A stretch of 64,000 bases of DNA from Antennarius striatus (GCF_040054535.1 NC_090793.1:20052001-20116000); one strand, 5' to 3'. Shown: positions 1 through 14,560, counted from the stretch's first letter. The notes: a model not told the origin generated them from the letters alone. Made by a program: numbers and translations.

Positions 1-105
1 GACCTCCAGTACCCATAATCCCCCTGTGCACAGTGATTTGATGCACGATGGGCCCAAATCCTGACTGTCCTGCACTGTTGCTATGCTAACGGGCTGCCGT
101 AGCCA

Positions 106-108
<3 letters not shown>

Positions 109-149
<41 letters not shown>
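109..149. repeat. (GT)n microsatellite
   Basis: About 20 uninterrupted GT dinucleotides, typical of fish introns. Confidence 0.95.
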
Positions 150-150
<1 letters not shown>

Positions 151-1434
151 TCTGTTTCAGATCGATGCAGATCTGTTGGTGCACCCGAACAGTCAGTCGG
201 AATCATGAATATTTATGAGATGAATATGGATTAAAGTATTTCCTTCTGCGTTTGCAAAACTATAGCAGTGTAGCTAAAATCATTAACCAATACCAACGAA
301 TTGGTTAATGATCAATTAATAAACTATCCATACAAATAAACCAGTTACTTCAGATTGTTTTAAAAAAATGAAGCGTTACACATTTGTCCACCAGAGGGCG
401 CTGCCCAATCTTATTTACCAAATTCCCGCTGAACATAATGAGGGTGACTGAAAGTGGACATCAGTTTGGATACAACCCCCCCCCCCCCACAGGACACTAT
501 GTTCTGTTCCTCATCTCATTCATGTGTGTGAAGCCAGTCGATGGTTATCAGGCCTGAGGCGGGGATGTTCCTCATTCCGCCGCCGATAACGCCGCCACTC
601 ACTGACGCTCCTCCTGCATGATGTCCGCCTGACATGAACAATGTGTGAGAAAAATGACACACAGAGCGACAAGCATGCATCTGGCATGTGGTCACGCCCA
701 CGGCATCACCGACACGACACAAAACTGTCAGGAAACAACTTTCAGAATGTTTTAAGCTTTATGTGACTTCCTCCCAACTGGTTACACAACCCGGTTAAAG
801 TGCTGCAATCTCAGCTTCTTCCTGCACCGAAAGGGTTAAATATAGACCAGAATGGAGCTTCTAGGAATCCTTTTTTCTGTCAAGCACAGGCCCCCAACTT
901 TACAGGTTACACCCTTACTGCTTCAAAATTTGAGGCCAAACCTCACGGGCCGAGAAAAAGGCTTATTATTATTACCTAAAATGCAATGTGACGTATTGAG
1001 ATTGCTTCTTATGCGCTCTAAAACCCCAGAGATACGCAACATGTGATTGGCTAATGATGGCCTCGTAACTATGGAAACTGGAAAACATCAACAACAAAAG
1101 AAATATTTCTCATATTGTCTAAGGAATGCGATGGAAGCGCTCGAGGCAGGACTGGGGGTGATGGGTTGTAGTTCCGCCTTGGGGCTTAGTCAAAAAACAA
1201 CCATAATAATCTGAATCAAAGTTCTATCAGGACGTCATGTGTTGCTTCTGAAGCGAATAGAAATAAACCTCTGGCTCTCATGTCAAACACAAGTACTTGT
1301 TTGAGCTCTTGGCTTCCATGCAAAACGTTTACATGCAAAGAAAATCCTCCTCCAGCTCCGAGAGGGAAGAAGAAACGCGTTTTATCCCCGTAGGGAAATC
1401 ATTTTTCCACTGTTTTTAATCTATTTTTCATGTA

Positions 1435-1690
1435 CAGGCCCCTGCATGCATACAGACACAGACACAGACACACACACACACACACACAGAGGCCTGTAAG
1501 CATGCAAGTAGAGGGGAGATTGACGGTATAGCTACAGACAGCTAAGTCGCGTTCTGCCCAAGCCGGTGCCTTGCTCAAGGGGCACCCCTACCAGTCCACA
1601 CCCCAAACCCTTCAGTCCACATGGGTCTTGAACCAGCCACCCTCCGACCACCACCCCCCCAGTGGACTGACCCCCCACCGTCCTGCGTCA
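1435..1690 (-). repeat. tRNA-like SINE fragment
   Basis: It contains the stretch GGTGCCTTGCTCAAGGGGCA and, at 1624-1634, GGTCTTGAACC, the reverse complement of a pol III B-box (GGTTCAAGACC). The same GCCTTGCTCAAGG core recurs at 33660-33690. A (CA)n tract sits at its left end. The family name is not certain. Confidence 0.55.
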
Positions 1691-4613
1691 CAAGTCAAAC
1701 AGAATAGAAAAATTAGCGTGTGATAGATCAAAGGTCAAACCCCGACAGGGTAATGGGCGGGGCTGAGATCAAGCGTACGATTATGCAACCGACTCCCCCC
1801 TGACAGATGACATGCAGTTTACAGAAGACACTGGTTGACGAGCCGGGGGGGGGGGGTGTTTAGCGTTAGCCACGACTCAGGAATGTCAATACGACGTCCA
1901 TTAAAGGCAGAACCGTCAGGTGGAGCATGGAGGGGGGGTGGAGCCAATCCAAACATGGAATCGCTGTCATTCCTGGCCTCCAGCAGAATATAAATAAAGG
2001 TTGATTGATTGATTGATAGGTTTCCTTTGGCAGTAAAAACAAAACTACGTCTATTTACCTCAGACATGAAGAGGCGGGTCCAGAACCTCAGAGGTGAGGA
2101 GTGATCGAACAGAAACAGTAACGAGTGCTGATCTGTAATTCACGTAGTTAGTAATCTAGATTTCATTTTTTAAGTATGTGGCCTTTTTAATGTAAACCCC
2201 CCCGGACACAAAGCATTTGTGCTGTCGTTATGACGGTAAACTCGCGTCATAATTCCGGGTTTTCAGTCATCAAATCATCTAAACTTGAATCAACTTCCAC
2301 CATTTTGAGTTTATATTGCTGATAAACCATTGAGGTGAAGCACGTGTCATCAGAAATGAAGCGTTTCAGAGGGCAGCGACGGCGACGTGGTTTTCCCCTG
2401 GCGCTTTTACACAGTGAGCAACAGAGAAGCTCAGATTTTATGACCAGTTTCTAATTACAAATTTGATCCTGAAAGACAAATAAATGTGTACGGTTTGGTT
2501 GACAGCGATAAGAAAATAAAACAATTGAGAAATCTTCTTTAAAAATTCTTAAGGAATTGAAATTCTTTGTCTCTTTCTTCAAAATAAAGAATTTTTTCTG
2601 CATTGCAGGAGAGGTGCTGGTATGAACAACGGGATTATTCTAAAACCGATTTAAAATCAGGCTCTTATTTTGCAGCAGCGACACTGGAGAGCGACTCTGT
2701 TTCGTGTTGGACAGGGTTCCACATAAACCTGAACTACAGAGACCGATAAAGGTTCAAAGGTCATCGCCGTGATCCACCAGGAATCTCCAACAAAGCCCTG
2801 ATTATCGTTGCCTTCATGAAATCAAAAACAGCCCCTGGTGGAACAGCGTCTTCACAAAGACACCACACACAACCAGAAGTGTGTGGCTCCAAAGAGAGCT
2901 GTTCATTTGCTGTGGAGGGAAGATCAACACAAATTGGAAAATGTGGTGAACAAAACATGAATATAGATGTTTGTGTCTCAATTCGAGGGCCGCATCACAA
3001 CAAGACTTCCACAAAGACTCTAATTATGACTCCCAATCAAAAACGGCTGACATCAACGCTTGGCATAGCTCAGGCGAAGAACTCTTAGGTCACGACCTTA
3101 GAAGGATGCGACCTCAGACTCGAGACACACACACTGGACTGAATCACCGTGTGCACAGGGACGCATGCAGCCCGTCGGTGAGCGACTGGTGATGGTGTGT
3201 CAGCTGCATGTTTCTCTGAAACTGGTTTCATTTCCTGTCACTCATATAGTCTCACTCACTTCCTTTTTTTTTTTCTTTTTTTTTTCAGTTTTATCAAAGG
3301 CAACAGCGAAATGTTTAAAACATTCTCTGAGTCTACAGTTTTAGCACGTCAGCAAGAATCTGCGTGACAGATCATCAGGTGGAGTCATTGAAGAATTCGC
3401 TATGGGACTAAATAAACTTTGTTTAACAGAAAGCGTTGCCTTGGAGACCAGCTGCCCTCGGGTTGGTAATTAGATTTTGCGTTAGATATCATGCACACGC
3501 AAGCCTGTTTGATTTGTTGCGAGTTAAAGCAACAAATTTGCAAATGTTAGTTCAGTTTTAGCCATTTAGGTAAAACTTAAACAAACTTTTCATCAAAAAT
3601 AAGCAAATAAAAATGTCTAATGCGACTTCCTGCAAAAACCAATCAAACTGTCAAACTGACGTCACACCGTTGGGCTTTATCAACCGTCTTTGTGCTGAAT
3701 CACCAGTAGCTGGTGCATGTGACAAGAGAGAGCCAACCGTGTGAAAGCAACGTCCCACCAGAGCTTTTAAAGGATTCAGGCAGAACCCACTTTTATAAAG
3801 AAGAGAGAGATCCAGAGAAAAGCACCAGAAACAGCAGCAGAGAGCAAACAGACAGCGAGGTGGTTGAGAAGTCTCAACCAATCCCACGCTTGGTTTTCAA
3901 ACTCAATCCATGCAATGTGCAGAAAAAACAAAAAAAGCAAAGCTGGTTGCTACTGAACACACGCTTGCAGACGCGTACGCTCCACGCCACCACAGTACCG
4001 TACCTATCACTGAGGGCCTTTGAGTCCCTGAGTCTGGTTCCAGACTGGAAGGCCTGGTAGAAAGCCTTGGACGGGTTCCTGTGTCAACCGCATTCAGGGA
4101 GAGAGGAGACAGAGACACGGAAGAGGTGAAACAGTGGAAGCAAAACTAAAAGTCAGAAATGTCGGAAAGATCAGTCATACAATAAAGTCTGGTGCAGGAA
4201 TAAAACAGGAGGGATGTTTAAACACAGTAATATGAAGGAACGGGAGTCTCCAAACAGGAATGGTGCGTTCAAAAGGTCAAGATGGCTTCGTAAACTGAAA
4301 GGGCCTCCCTCAGGACCTTCACCTACAGCGTGTTAGGTGGGGTCACAACCCTGGATTGTCACTAAAAACTGGAATTCTTCACAACTAATGGCATTTTTGA
4401 AATTTTCTAGCTTTTTTTTAAAGGTTAAAAGTTTGACTTCAAACGCTGAGAATGACAGGATTTAAAACGACCTGCTGCGTTCACGTCAGCTAAAAAGTAC
4501 GCTGTGTTCAATGCAAAGGGATGCACAGACTGGAAACACACACACACCTATACACACACACACACTTAATGTACTCCACACTCAGGCCTTTTAAATAACT
4601 GCTTCTCTTCCAC

Positions 4614-4618
<5 letters not shown>

Positions 4619-4663
<45 letters not shown>
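4619..4663. repeat. (CA)n microsatellite
   Basis: Over 20 CA units, with further short CA tracts on both sides (4540-4760). Confidence 0.95.
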
Positions 4664-4665
<2 letters not shown>

Positions 4666-6016
4666 AAACGCACACCAACATGAGCAGATACACACAAATA
4701 CTGGCCCAGTTAAACAAGTCAACACAGGCATTTGTGTACACACACGCACACACACACAGTAAAGGAGTTGATTTACAGCATGTGTGTGAATTTTATAGCG
4801 GCCAAGACTCTTTTCCTAGAAATCACTGGCACAGACTCCCTCTGTCACATTACCTCATGACTAAACACTCTCACAGACCTCCTCCTATGCCTCTGCTTCA
4901 TTTTACTTTAGGAGCCGTTGCGCAAGAACAACCTGGACGCATGCACACACGTGGCAGACACACACACCTCCCTCCGTAGAACACCTCTCCTTTTCAGAAG
5001 CTGTGGACCGACCGGCTACCTGATGAAGACGTTGCTGTCAGAGGAGTTCTTCATGAGCGAGTCACGAACAAAAGAAGTCACAGCTCCCTGTTTTCATGTG
5101 GCAAACGCTCTCAATGGTCCTCTTTGTAGGGGTGATAATGTAATATGTCATTATGGGTTAATGAAAGCCCCTCTTTGTGAGTCGACTCATCTTCAGCAGA
5201 GCTGAGAGGGTCATCTTACTCGTAAACACATCGACTAAAGACAAGGGTGTCTCCCACCATCAGACAGAGGTTTTTCTCTCTACAAGCACAACCCAACACG
5301 AAAACCCGATTCAGCCCCACAGGAAACGTATGACCTGGCAGCAAACGCAAATAACTTATTGGTGCATTCTTGCAGGTTGATGTCACCGTTGTAACTGGAG
5401 CGTTGCATGGGATTTTTTTCATCCAGTGTGTGTTTGTAGGGAGAAAAAGAGGTCCAATTGGAGGTTTGATAACTCCATGACAAATGAAGACCTTCAGCGG
5501 TGAGGAAGAGGAGTTTAAGTGTGACAGGAGAGAATGGGAGGTGAGCAGAGCGACTGACAAGCCGACAGGAATAAGGTTTTACAGCAGGTTTCTGTGTGAA
5601 GGTGTTGCAGAGGTATCACCTCCTGCATTCAGACCCACTGAGCTAACTGCTAGCGAGCTAGCACAGCTGTTTCCTGTGCAAACCTTCCGTTTCCACCATA
5701 TTTAACAACGCGATTGCTTCAGTGTGGCAGCGAAAGAGGACAAACAGGTAATGGAACGTGGGAGGGTTGAGTGGGAGAGGTTAAAGAAGAGACTGTTGAG
5801 AGCTCCTGCTACTGGTGCTCTGGAGGCCGTGGGTTCTTTGCACCATCCATCCATCTGACACGAGCAGAAGTAGGTCAGAACTATTTAGATGTCAGCTGTT
5901 GGGAGGTTCTTTCACTGGTTTATGGGTTGTAGCTGAAACTCAGAGCTGCTGTACAGAACGGCCACCAGAAGAGATCGAACGCTAAAACCTCAGCTAACAT
6001 ATCTGCTGTGAAGTTA

Positions 6017-6167
6017 CAGTATTTTCCACACCATAAGGCGCACCTAAAAGCCTCTAATTTTCTCAAAAACCGACAGTGCACCTTATAATCCAGTGTGCCT
6101 TATATATGAAAAGGGTTTGAAGATATGCCATTCATTGAAGGTGCGCCTTATAGTCCAGAAAATACTG
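6017..6167. mobile_element. MITE with CAGTATTTTCC inverted ends (copy 1)
   Basis: A 151-bp non-autonomous DNA transposon. It begins CAGTATTTTCC and ends GAAAATACTG, and TA lies on both sides as target duplication. The body holds a diagnostic AAGGCGCACCTAAAAGCC. A second, less decayed copy is at 49081-49253. TA duplication suggests a Tc/mariner-related family; the autonomous parent is not visible here. Confidence 0.85.
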
Positions 6168-9100
6168 TACACAACTTTATCCGCCGCTGGCCAGAGTTTC
6201 TCCACACACTCCCACCGACGTAACAACACAATGAAATCTCTGTAGCTACACAAACCATTCATGCTACAAGTCGTCAGTCTTTGAGGTACCAAAATATAAC
6301 ATCTCTCCCATAAATACTTTAACAGAAGTTGGCCATACTGCTAACATCCTTTGCTACGCATGGCAGGAATACAATGGGAGGAACCGAGTCAGAGGGACAA
6401 AGAATCCACATTAAAGTGTCTGTGTGTATTAGCTACGTAGAGTAACTAACTCCTAAGTCATAACACTACTTTCCTGCTTGATGCTCATGTTTTTATTGTC
6501 CATGACTGATGTACAGTAGAATTCCGTCGGAGAGAAGGTACTTCATTGTCCTTTGAGGGTTCTTAGATACAGAGTTCCTGGTTTTTGGGGGGCAAGCAGG
6601 AACATCGAGAACATGCAAAACTTTTGGTCATGAAGTCTGCATCACCGTTCAGGAACAGAACTGTTTTGGGATTGGAGGGAAGTGATCCACACATGCAACT
6701 TATTTGTGCTTGTGCTGTCAAAAGGTGGTACCAATGCAACCCTGACACATGTTGAGAGTAATAACGAGCCAAAACAACGAGTTGATAATACTTGAGATCA
6801 CTTTATAACACTTCCCCAAAACAAGATAGCGAGCGTGTCCTCCGTTGGGCCCAGCAGCGGCTCAGATACCTCCTGCAGTCTGACGAGAACTGGAAGCCTT
6901 GGACTGAGCTGCAGGCGTTCTTCAGCCGGCGATAACGAAGGACGGCCTCCATACCTGGGGTGGAGGTGACGAGTAAAGGGAAGCGAACAGGCGAGCGGGG
7001 TGGGTCGAGCCAAACAAGTCTTTCTTTTTGATAACTGCACGGAGGCTTGTACAAGGTAGGAGCGACATACAATCAACCTACATGTTCCAAACATAGTCTG
7101 TGGTTCTGGAGTTTATATAATGTTCATCTCAGTGGCAATACTGTGCATAAGACTGCAAAGTATTGGAAATACATGCTAGTTTCAATAGATTTTGAAGGTA
7201 GAATTTAATACAGACCTTCTGTCTCCAACCACATTTATTAGCAATGACAACTTGACAATGAATCTCCACTAAATGTGCAGCTACAAACATCTTGTAGACT
7301 TACTGACACCAGATGTGGTTCCATACACCTTAAAGGATTGTTCTCTACATGAAATGCCTCTCATACAGTCGCTTGGAACCATGACTCTTCGCTCCTTTCC
7401 CCTGGAATATTTGAAGGCCCGTCCCTACTGCGTACTTCTACCTCTGTGAGGCACCCTGGATGAAATGTGCCCACCAAATGTCATACGATACGAGCAGAGA
7501 GCCTCAGTGCGGAAGCTGGGAGAGCTGAGGAATATTAAATGAATAGAAGGTGGAGTGCTGCGAGAGGGACTGGAAGTTAAAAACAGGATACAGCAGTAAA
7601 CCAGAGGTCACCGAGGGGAGGGACGGACCCTAAACTATATGTTCTCTGTCATTCTTTCACACCCACACAGCCAGCAGAGTTAAAAGCTAAGGTAGCATCT
7701 ACGATGGAAAGTCATCCCCCCCCAGCGAGGATCATCGCGCTCACACTGACCCATCCCCTTTCGCTGACACACCCCTCATCCGCCCACACGGACACAATCT
7801 CTCGATTCACAGTGGAAGAAATTGCTCCAATACATCGCAAGCAAAGACGTCCCTCCCCTCCCGACGAAGGAGTCCAATTTTTACATAAGCCCCCATTATG
7901 GGAGGACAATAAACCAAACCTCCCCAGCGTGAAGTCAATTACACACATACACACACACCGCAAACACAACATATTTCTACCCAGCCTAGTGAAAAAAAGA
8001 CAAGCCATGACTTCACAAGTGCGACAACGGCGTTATTTATGACATCAGCCGATACTTTACACCTCTGGTGGCTGAAGGCATCTGGGAAACATTAAGCTGA
8101 GCCAATCAAATTCAGAGAATGAGGACGATGTCTTAAATCTCTCGTCTGTATCTCCACCATTTTGCTTTCTTTGCTCCAAGGGAAAACTGTAGGGTGGGGA
8201 CGAGCGTTACCAAATGGCCAAAAAAGTGGTTTTCCAGGTTGCGAAAGCTGTGGAAAGGTTTGTACCGTTTCGTAATCGAGTTTCTAAACTTTATTCAGGC
8301 CAAAAGTGGTCAGTTTAGATTTGATACACACAAATCATATTACGATAAAAGCAATATTCCTTGAAGTAACAATGTTAAACGGTTACGTAATCCATGTGTG
8401 CATAGCAACAACAGAAGCTGTAAGAGCGAGCAACTGTGATACTGTCTTCAAAGTGGAGGTTAGTTCTATAAAAGGGAGGAACCTGAGTCGTATAGAAGAC
8501 GTGAGGCTTCAGGAGGTCAAAGGTACACCCAACCAGTCTGACAAGACCAGCAACGATGTCCAGAGCAGCAGGACGAGGTGGAAACACTTCAGATTCATGA
8601 AGCTAAAGAGCTACACCTCCATCCAGCATCGCTGACGCAAACATTGGTCAGACACAGTTCTCCCAGTCAGACCAGTACGCCTAAAACGTGGACAAATGGT
8701 CCCTCAGAACCACAGAGCCCCATTTAGAACCGGCCGGGGACGAATTTAACATGAATGGAGGCTGTGTGAGAGTTTGACAGGCCTCAGAGTTATGCTGGAC
8801 AACTACAGTAACTTTCATAATGATGTCATGTAAATATCACAGTATTACAGTCATCATGTCCTCACCTACAACCAGACAACCATAAGGTCTCAGACACTGA
8901 CGCCTCAAATCGCTACGGCGACATCATTAGTTTATCCTCACTGATATCCTTCAGATGAATGATGCCTAGAATTAAAAAGTGATAAATTGTAATGAGCGTC
9001 ATGCTAGAATAAAAATCCATTTATTTATTTCTGATGCTGACATTTAAAAATGAGGAAACAATAACTCAGCTTCGGCATTAATAAATGGTTTCAGAGGAGA

Positions 9101-9326
9101 TGCAGGTCATGGACGCCCAAACTGTCTGGGAGATGGAAAGATTTCTGCTCACGTCAGCTTCTGAAACATTTCGCCCCATAGGCTCTCATTGTAGCTGGTT
9201 ACCATAGTGATGCCACATGCACCATGACATCATTTCGAAGCGACACACTCAAGCCACTAATAAGATGAAATGTCTTCATGTCCATCCTCGCCTTTTTGTG
9301 ATCAGGTAACGTTAGCTGCTTCAGTC

Positions 9327-9328
<2 letters not shown>

Positions 9329-9357
<29 letters not shown>
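9329..9357. repeat. (TG)n microsatellite
   Basis: About 14 TG units. Confidence 0.9.
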
Positions 9358-12203
9358 TCTGTGATGTTTGTGTTTGCAAAGCCTGCTGGAGAACCGCCTT
9401 CCTCCCTTCACTGGCAGCTAGCTGCATGTTTTTCACATCATAACTCATTTAAAAGCAATATGTTGTCTCAGTGTTGACAATTACAATGAGATTTTATGGG
9501 TTATTTTACCATTGTTAAATTTCGCAAAAGTAATATAGAGAATCTTTTTTGAGTTTGAAAACTGTCATACTCTAGTTCTGTGGCCCATTTCACTAGTTAT
9601 CTTTTATAGAGAATGAAAATCTCAGGAACAGATTATTTTTGTAGCACACCATCATATTTTGCAGACATACAATTTTAAAACAATTTTGGCTGTAATTGCA
9701 TGTTCTTAAAATCAATAATCATTGTCAGTATTGAACTATCATCTCATTTTAGGGCCATATCGCCCACCTTTAGGCTGTAGGTACGTATAACATCTTCTGT
9801 ACAGATTACAGCTATTTGCTGTTGAAGTCCTGCAGTTCAGGAGAAAATGGAAGGATTTAGTTGTTTGACAGGCAAAATAAGTAGTGCAGACAAAACGCAG
9901 AGGTGGGAGGGAAGGGAGGTGTCTAAAGAGTCGCATCAACGTTTGCTCTGCAGCTTCTTGAGCAAAAAACAGGCTAAAATAAAGCTATAGCGTGGGAGCT
10001 CTGGCAAACCCCCCAACTCTGACAGGGGGTGGGGGGGTGCACGTCCACAACCATGATATGAAGTAATTAAGTTCACCTTGTATCGCCCTGCCACAACAAG
10101 CAGAGTTAGCCGACACACCCCAGGGTCAGGGCGCTTATCTCCAGAACAGGGGCACAGTGGAAAGACCACTGCTCCGCGTCTGATAGGGCTCGGCTGTCGT
10201 AAGAGACCCCCCCTCTTATCTGGGAGCTGGACCCTCTCAAAAAAAACACGCCACCTTTCCACCAGCACGTCCTGACGACTTCTATTCAGTTTTCTTTTAA
10301 TTCCATGATGAAATAAGAGGAAACATGTGCCTGGTCTGATGGTGTGTTTCCACGGTAATCCAGCGTTAAGCGCACACGTCTGCACACCCACCAGCTGAAC
10401 ATATGAATGCCTCGCAAACTGCAACAAGGCTTCCCATCAAACTTGCGTGGCGTGAAGTTTCACCTGCGTGGGTCCACGGAATGAATGAATGATGGAGACT
10501 GTGGTGACACTCACGTCTAACTGCCAATTTAAAAGCACGCTCATCTAGAGTCAGCAAGCATTCCTGTTTAAGAGGCAGTCCAGTCATATCTGAAGAAGAA
10601 TGCAGCACATATGCTCTGCAGTCTGCATAAATGTGTCTGTTCTCCATTCTGGTAGAGAAACACTAAATTAAAACCACGGACACTTCAGGCAGCATATCAT
10701 TTCCTCTCAGATGTGCCATCGACTGCGTGTGAAACAGAAAGCACCGAGGGAAAATTCCTTTAGTAAGAAAAACCCAGAAAACAATTCTTAGAATTCTGAT
10801 ATTGGTTTATCTTTATGAAATACAACATTCAGTTGGACATAAAGCTTTAGAGTCCAAATAACCGTTCTTTTATTATGCTCCTATCCTTAGAATCTGTGTT
10901 TTTTCTTTTTCAGGACCCGTGATTATCCGCAGCACAAAACTAAAACTTTTATATAATCCAACACACTGACATCCTCTGCGAAAACTTTCCTGGGGGGCCA
11001 AATGGAAACCACGATACACAAAAAATCTGCACCATTTTTGTATTAGAAAGTATCTGCCAAAGCAGGAAGTGACTTATTAAAAAGGTCCGACATGGAACGC
11101 GTTTATCATCATGTGTCCAGAAGGAGCCTGGAAGGTGAGCTAACTGTTAGCCTAGCGGCAGCTAGCAGCACGTCTCTGAAGGTGGGGAGTCACAGCTCCA
11201 GTGGGAGGAAAGCTGCTCGGAGACACTAGACCTGCAAGAAAATGCTTACACACACACACAGACACACACACAAGTCAAATAAACACACACCCTCACACAC
11301 AATGAATCAGTGTTACAGCAGTCATGTGTGTGCTTAACAAGTTGTTGCCTGTGCGGCGGCAGCAACGGGTGTTCTCATGTGCTACACACTCGTCTTCAGG
11401 CGCTGCTGAAAAACGACAAACACAAAATCCCCTTCCTACGGGACACAACTCTCTGCTCTCCTCCCCCCACGGCTAAAAGAGAAAAACCTGTTGGTTCATC
11501 GAACAAACGAAACGTCCAAACCCGACCGATAATCTTGTTACAGCTTTAAATTTTCCTATTAAACCAGTTTCTTTCAAGAGCACAGTGAAAGAGACTCACT
11601 AGCTGAACAAGGCAGTCAGAGACCGCAACATCCCATGAATTCAACATTTTACCCTGACCTACACATTTTTGTGGTTCTGGCTTCCTGAAAATTTACGGTA
11701 ATTTAAACGTTTATGAACCCTCCCCATACTGATATCAAACCACCTTCAACCTGTATTACCTTTTCCCACACTGATACTGTTTAAAGCACTTTTGTGTCTC
11801 ACGGAAGTCAGAGACTCACGGAACTTGGCGCACTTCCTGATGCCGTCAGCCAATAGAATTGCGCGTACAATATCACGTGACTGCCTAGCAAAAATCTGCG
11901 ATGAATACAAAAGTTGAAATTTCACCTCGACCCAGTTTTCTCAAGGTCAAGGTCATCATCTCATTTTTATCCCCTTTGCTGCCTGAGTCATGTGCTATTT
12001 GTTTCATCTTTTTATCTGCAGCGGTTGTGAAGATATTTGGTGGACAAACAGACGGACGAACACACACTGACAATTACAACACATCACCGCGTCGCAGGAT
12101 GTAATAACTACTGATTGTGAGAATGGCGTTCCAAAGGCACGATGATGATGTTCACCAGGGATGTGAATTTTAACACACTTAACAAAGATGCAGAAAGAGG
12201 TAC

Positions 12204-13894
12204 CTGTCTCCATCCATGTCCACAGGTATGTGGATCCCGAAGAGGCTGTTGACGGTGGGGGTGGCGAGCTGCAGGCTCTCAGGCATGAAGGGCTTGGCCT
12301 CCTCCTTCATGGGGACCAGAGGAGACTGTGTGTTGATGAGGTCTTCCGACCTCCCTCCGCCGCCCTCTGCGCGTCCGAACCCAGCCGCTGGGAGGCCTTG
12401 CGCCCCCAGACCCACTGGGGTCTTGCTGCGAGGTTGCTGCCCCGGAGGGAAGCTGGAGGTGGTCACGTTTGGCGAGGCTGCACCGGAGGCACTGGGCGCG
12501 GCGGCGAGCGGGGCGGCGGGTGCGCCGGAGCTCACCGCCGCCACGGCAGGCACATTTTGTACGCCCGACGGTGTCGGGTGGAGGCCGTGGAGCTGATGCT
12601 GTCCCGCGGCTGCGTACTGGTTCACAGCCTGCTGCTGTAAAGGGGGGGCTCCTGTCAGCATGGAAGCTCCCACACCTCCCATTACTACACTCTGCTGCTG
12701 CTGCAGGAGGCCGGGCTGTCCGGTCGACGCCAACACCCCCCCTGCTTCCCCAGAAGTTCCTCCAGAGGACTGCGACCCCGCGGGGAGGGGCTGCCCCGGC
12801 TGCATGGAAGCGGCTTGCTGTTGCTGATAATACTCCGACTGGGCGGTCAGGTGGTGACTCATGGGATGCTGCTGCTGCTGCTGCTGATGCTGAGGATGGT
12901 ACGTGACAGGCTGGGCCGAAGGAGGCATGATGGGAGACTTCTGTGTGTGGACGCCGGGTTGAGGCAAACCATTTTGCCCCGGGGGCAGCACGCTCTGAGG
13001 GGCGGAAGGCTGGAGACTTCCCAGAGTTGCCTGAGCGGTTACAGTCATGGGCCTGGTGAAAGCGCTCTGCGCAGGCAACCCGCCGCCCCCCTGCAGCCGG
13101 GCGCTGTAGCTGGGATACTCCACCGGATGTACGCGGCCCGATGAGAGGGAAACATCCGCTACGGAACCCTGACCTGAAAGTGTCGATGGGGCGACCACAG
13201 ACCCTCCCGTATGCCCGAGGCCACTGTCTCTGTCTGGGGCCGCCTCAGGGGCTGCGCTGGTGTGCCTCACGCTATCCACAGTCCTTCCGATAGCAGAGCT
13301 GTCAGAGTCTTTGTCATAAAACTCCGTACACGTCCACCTGCCTCTTCGAAAGGGTTCTCCGATACCATGATCAAGTTTAATGACTCTGAAGCGGGACGTG
13401 CAGCTGACTGTGGAGGTGGCAGGAGGTGGAGCGGGGCTGGTGGCAGCAGCAGGTTGGGGTGGGTTCACCGTAACGCCGGCTGGAGATGACTGCTGCTGCT
13501 GCATGGCTCCAGGTTGGGGGATCAGGGGTAAACCAGCTGCAACCCCAACCCCTGGATGCTGCTGCTGCTGCTGGGTCGAACCGGACACCGCAACCTTTCG
13601 GAATTCCCCCCCGGGATGGCTCGACAGCTGGCCGGGCTGGGGTGCGTTCGGTGCCGCCATCACCTCCGGTTCTCCAACATTATTCAGGGTCTCCTCGGAT
13701 GAACTTCTATCACCGGCTGGGTCGAACTCAGCCCGCGGTAGGTCGTAGATTTCCGACGACACGTCCTCAGTCCGCGACTCGTCCGGATCCTCCAGACTCT
13801 CCGTGTCGTCCGCGGCTCCGATCGCGGCCACTTGGGCCTGAGTCACACTGGTGATCTGGAAGCAGCTCTTCTTCTTAGCCGGCATTTTCGACAT
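12204..13894 (-). CDS. tsc22d2: TSC22 domain family protein 2, first coding exon (partial gene)
   Basis: This is the large first coding exon of the long TSC22D isoform, about 563 codons. I start at the internal Met of MSKMPAKKKSCFQITSVT because that string matches the start of vertebrate TSC22D2; an in-frame Met exists 40 codons upstream (14014). Conserved blocks are the N-terminal KKKSCFQITSV, the acidic ESLEDPDESRTEDVSSEIYD, SSSEETLNNVGE, and the mid-protein SRFRVIKLDHGIGEPFRRGR followed by WTCTEFYD. The rest is Gln/Pro/Ser-rich with several poly-Gln runs. The exon ends at a GACAG|gtacct donor after SLFGIHIPVDMDGD. Exons for the C-terminal TSC box and leucine zipper, which give dimerisation, were not found and should lie beyond the left edge. 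Family members act in transcription, osmotic-stress and growth signalling. Confidence 0.93.
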
Positions 13895-14560
13895 ATTGGC
13901 GGGCTTGTTGTAGCTCCCGTACGGCTTTGGTTGTCCTCGGACTGCGCGGGTCGAGCTGCTCCGGGTCTCGGATCTCGCGTTCGCGTCGTTTTTAGCCTCG
14001 CTGGTTGTAAACAAGACGAATTTACGGCATCATCCCGCTTCCTCTCCCGGGCTCCTGTTGCGTTTCATGGGCTCATAACGCAACACCACACGTCCACTCG
14101 TGGTCGCCCGGTAACGAGGCTTTAAATACTGATACCGGTGGTAAATCCCGATCGGACCAGGCCGGATAAAGCACCGGTGTCGGAGTTGTCAAGCGTCCCT
14201 GATGTGGGCTGAGGAGGGCCCGCAGCCCTCCACTCACGGAGCTAGCTAACAAGTCAACTGGCTGCAGCACACTCCCCCTACGTCGGTACAAGTGGGTAAG
14301 ACATATCCGCCGAACCGGTTCCGTGAGCCCGCTTACCTCCCCGGCTTCACTCACAACCTTCCGTTACGGCCACGGAGGAAAAATACGCGTCTGTCCCGCG
14401 ATTTACGACGGAATTCGGGCCAAACAGCGACAGCAGTTGCCTCCCTCACCCCGTCACTCTTGACAAGATGGCTATGTTGTATATAGCCGCGGTGCATCGT
14501 GGGTAGTTTATGTGCGCGATGACGTAGAAGCAGTTTGAGGACGCTGCCTCATGTTGCATT
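13895..14560 (-). promoter_or_regulatory. CpG-rich promoter and 5' UTR of tsc22d2
   Basis: CpG density jumps from the AT-rich flank at about 14540 into the tsc22d2 exon. The block has AAGATGGCTATG (14465-14476, YY1-like), GCATCGTGGGTAGTT (14492-14506) and TGACGTAG (14520-14527, CRE-like). The transcription start is not determined. Confidence 0.55.

Larger units (their letters stand above)
1..12203 (-). other. Intron 1 of tsc22d2 (no gene seen)
   Basis: This stretch lies downstream of the large first coding exon of the minus-strand tsc22d2 gene. I looked for the conserved C-terminal TSC box and leucine zipper (motif AIDNKIEQAMDLVKSHL) on the minus strand and did not find it, so those exons probably lie left of base 1. 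The open frames here are short and non-conserved in appearance. Contents are microsatellites, a SINE-like repeat near 1435-1690, a TA-flanked MITE at 6017-6167 and scattered interspersed-repeat fragments (for example 11885-12075). The intronic reading is an inference from the first exon's donor site and the known gene structure. Confidence 0.6.

Noticed and set aside
6798-7094. Open minus-strand frame in the tsc22d2 intron as a candidate exon
   Set aside because: No similarity to the TSC box or any domain, and no convincing splice sites.
12188-13854. Several plus-strand frames of 90-150 codons
   Set aside because: They are antisense to the Gln/Pro/Ser-rich tsc22d2 exon and have biased, non-domain composition.
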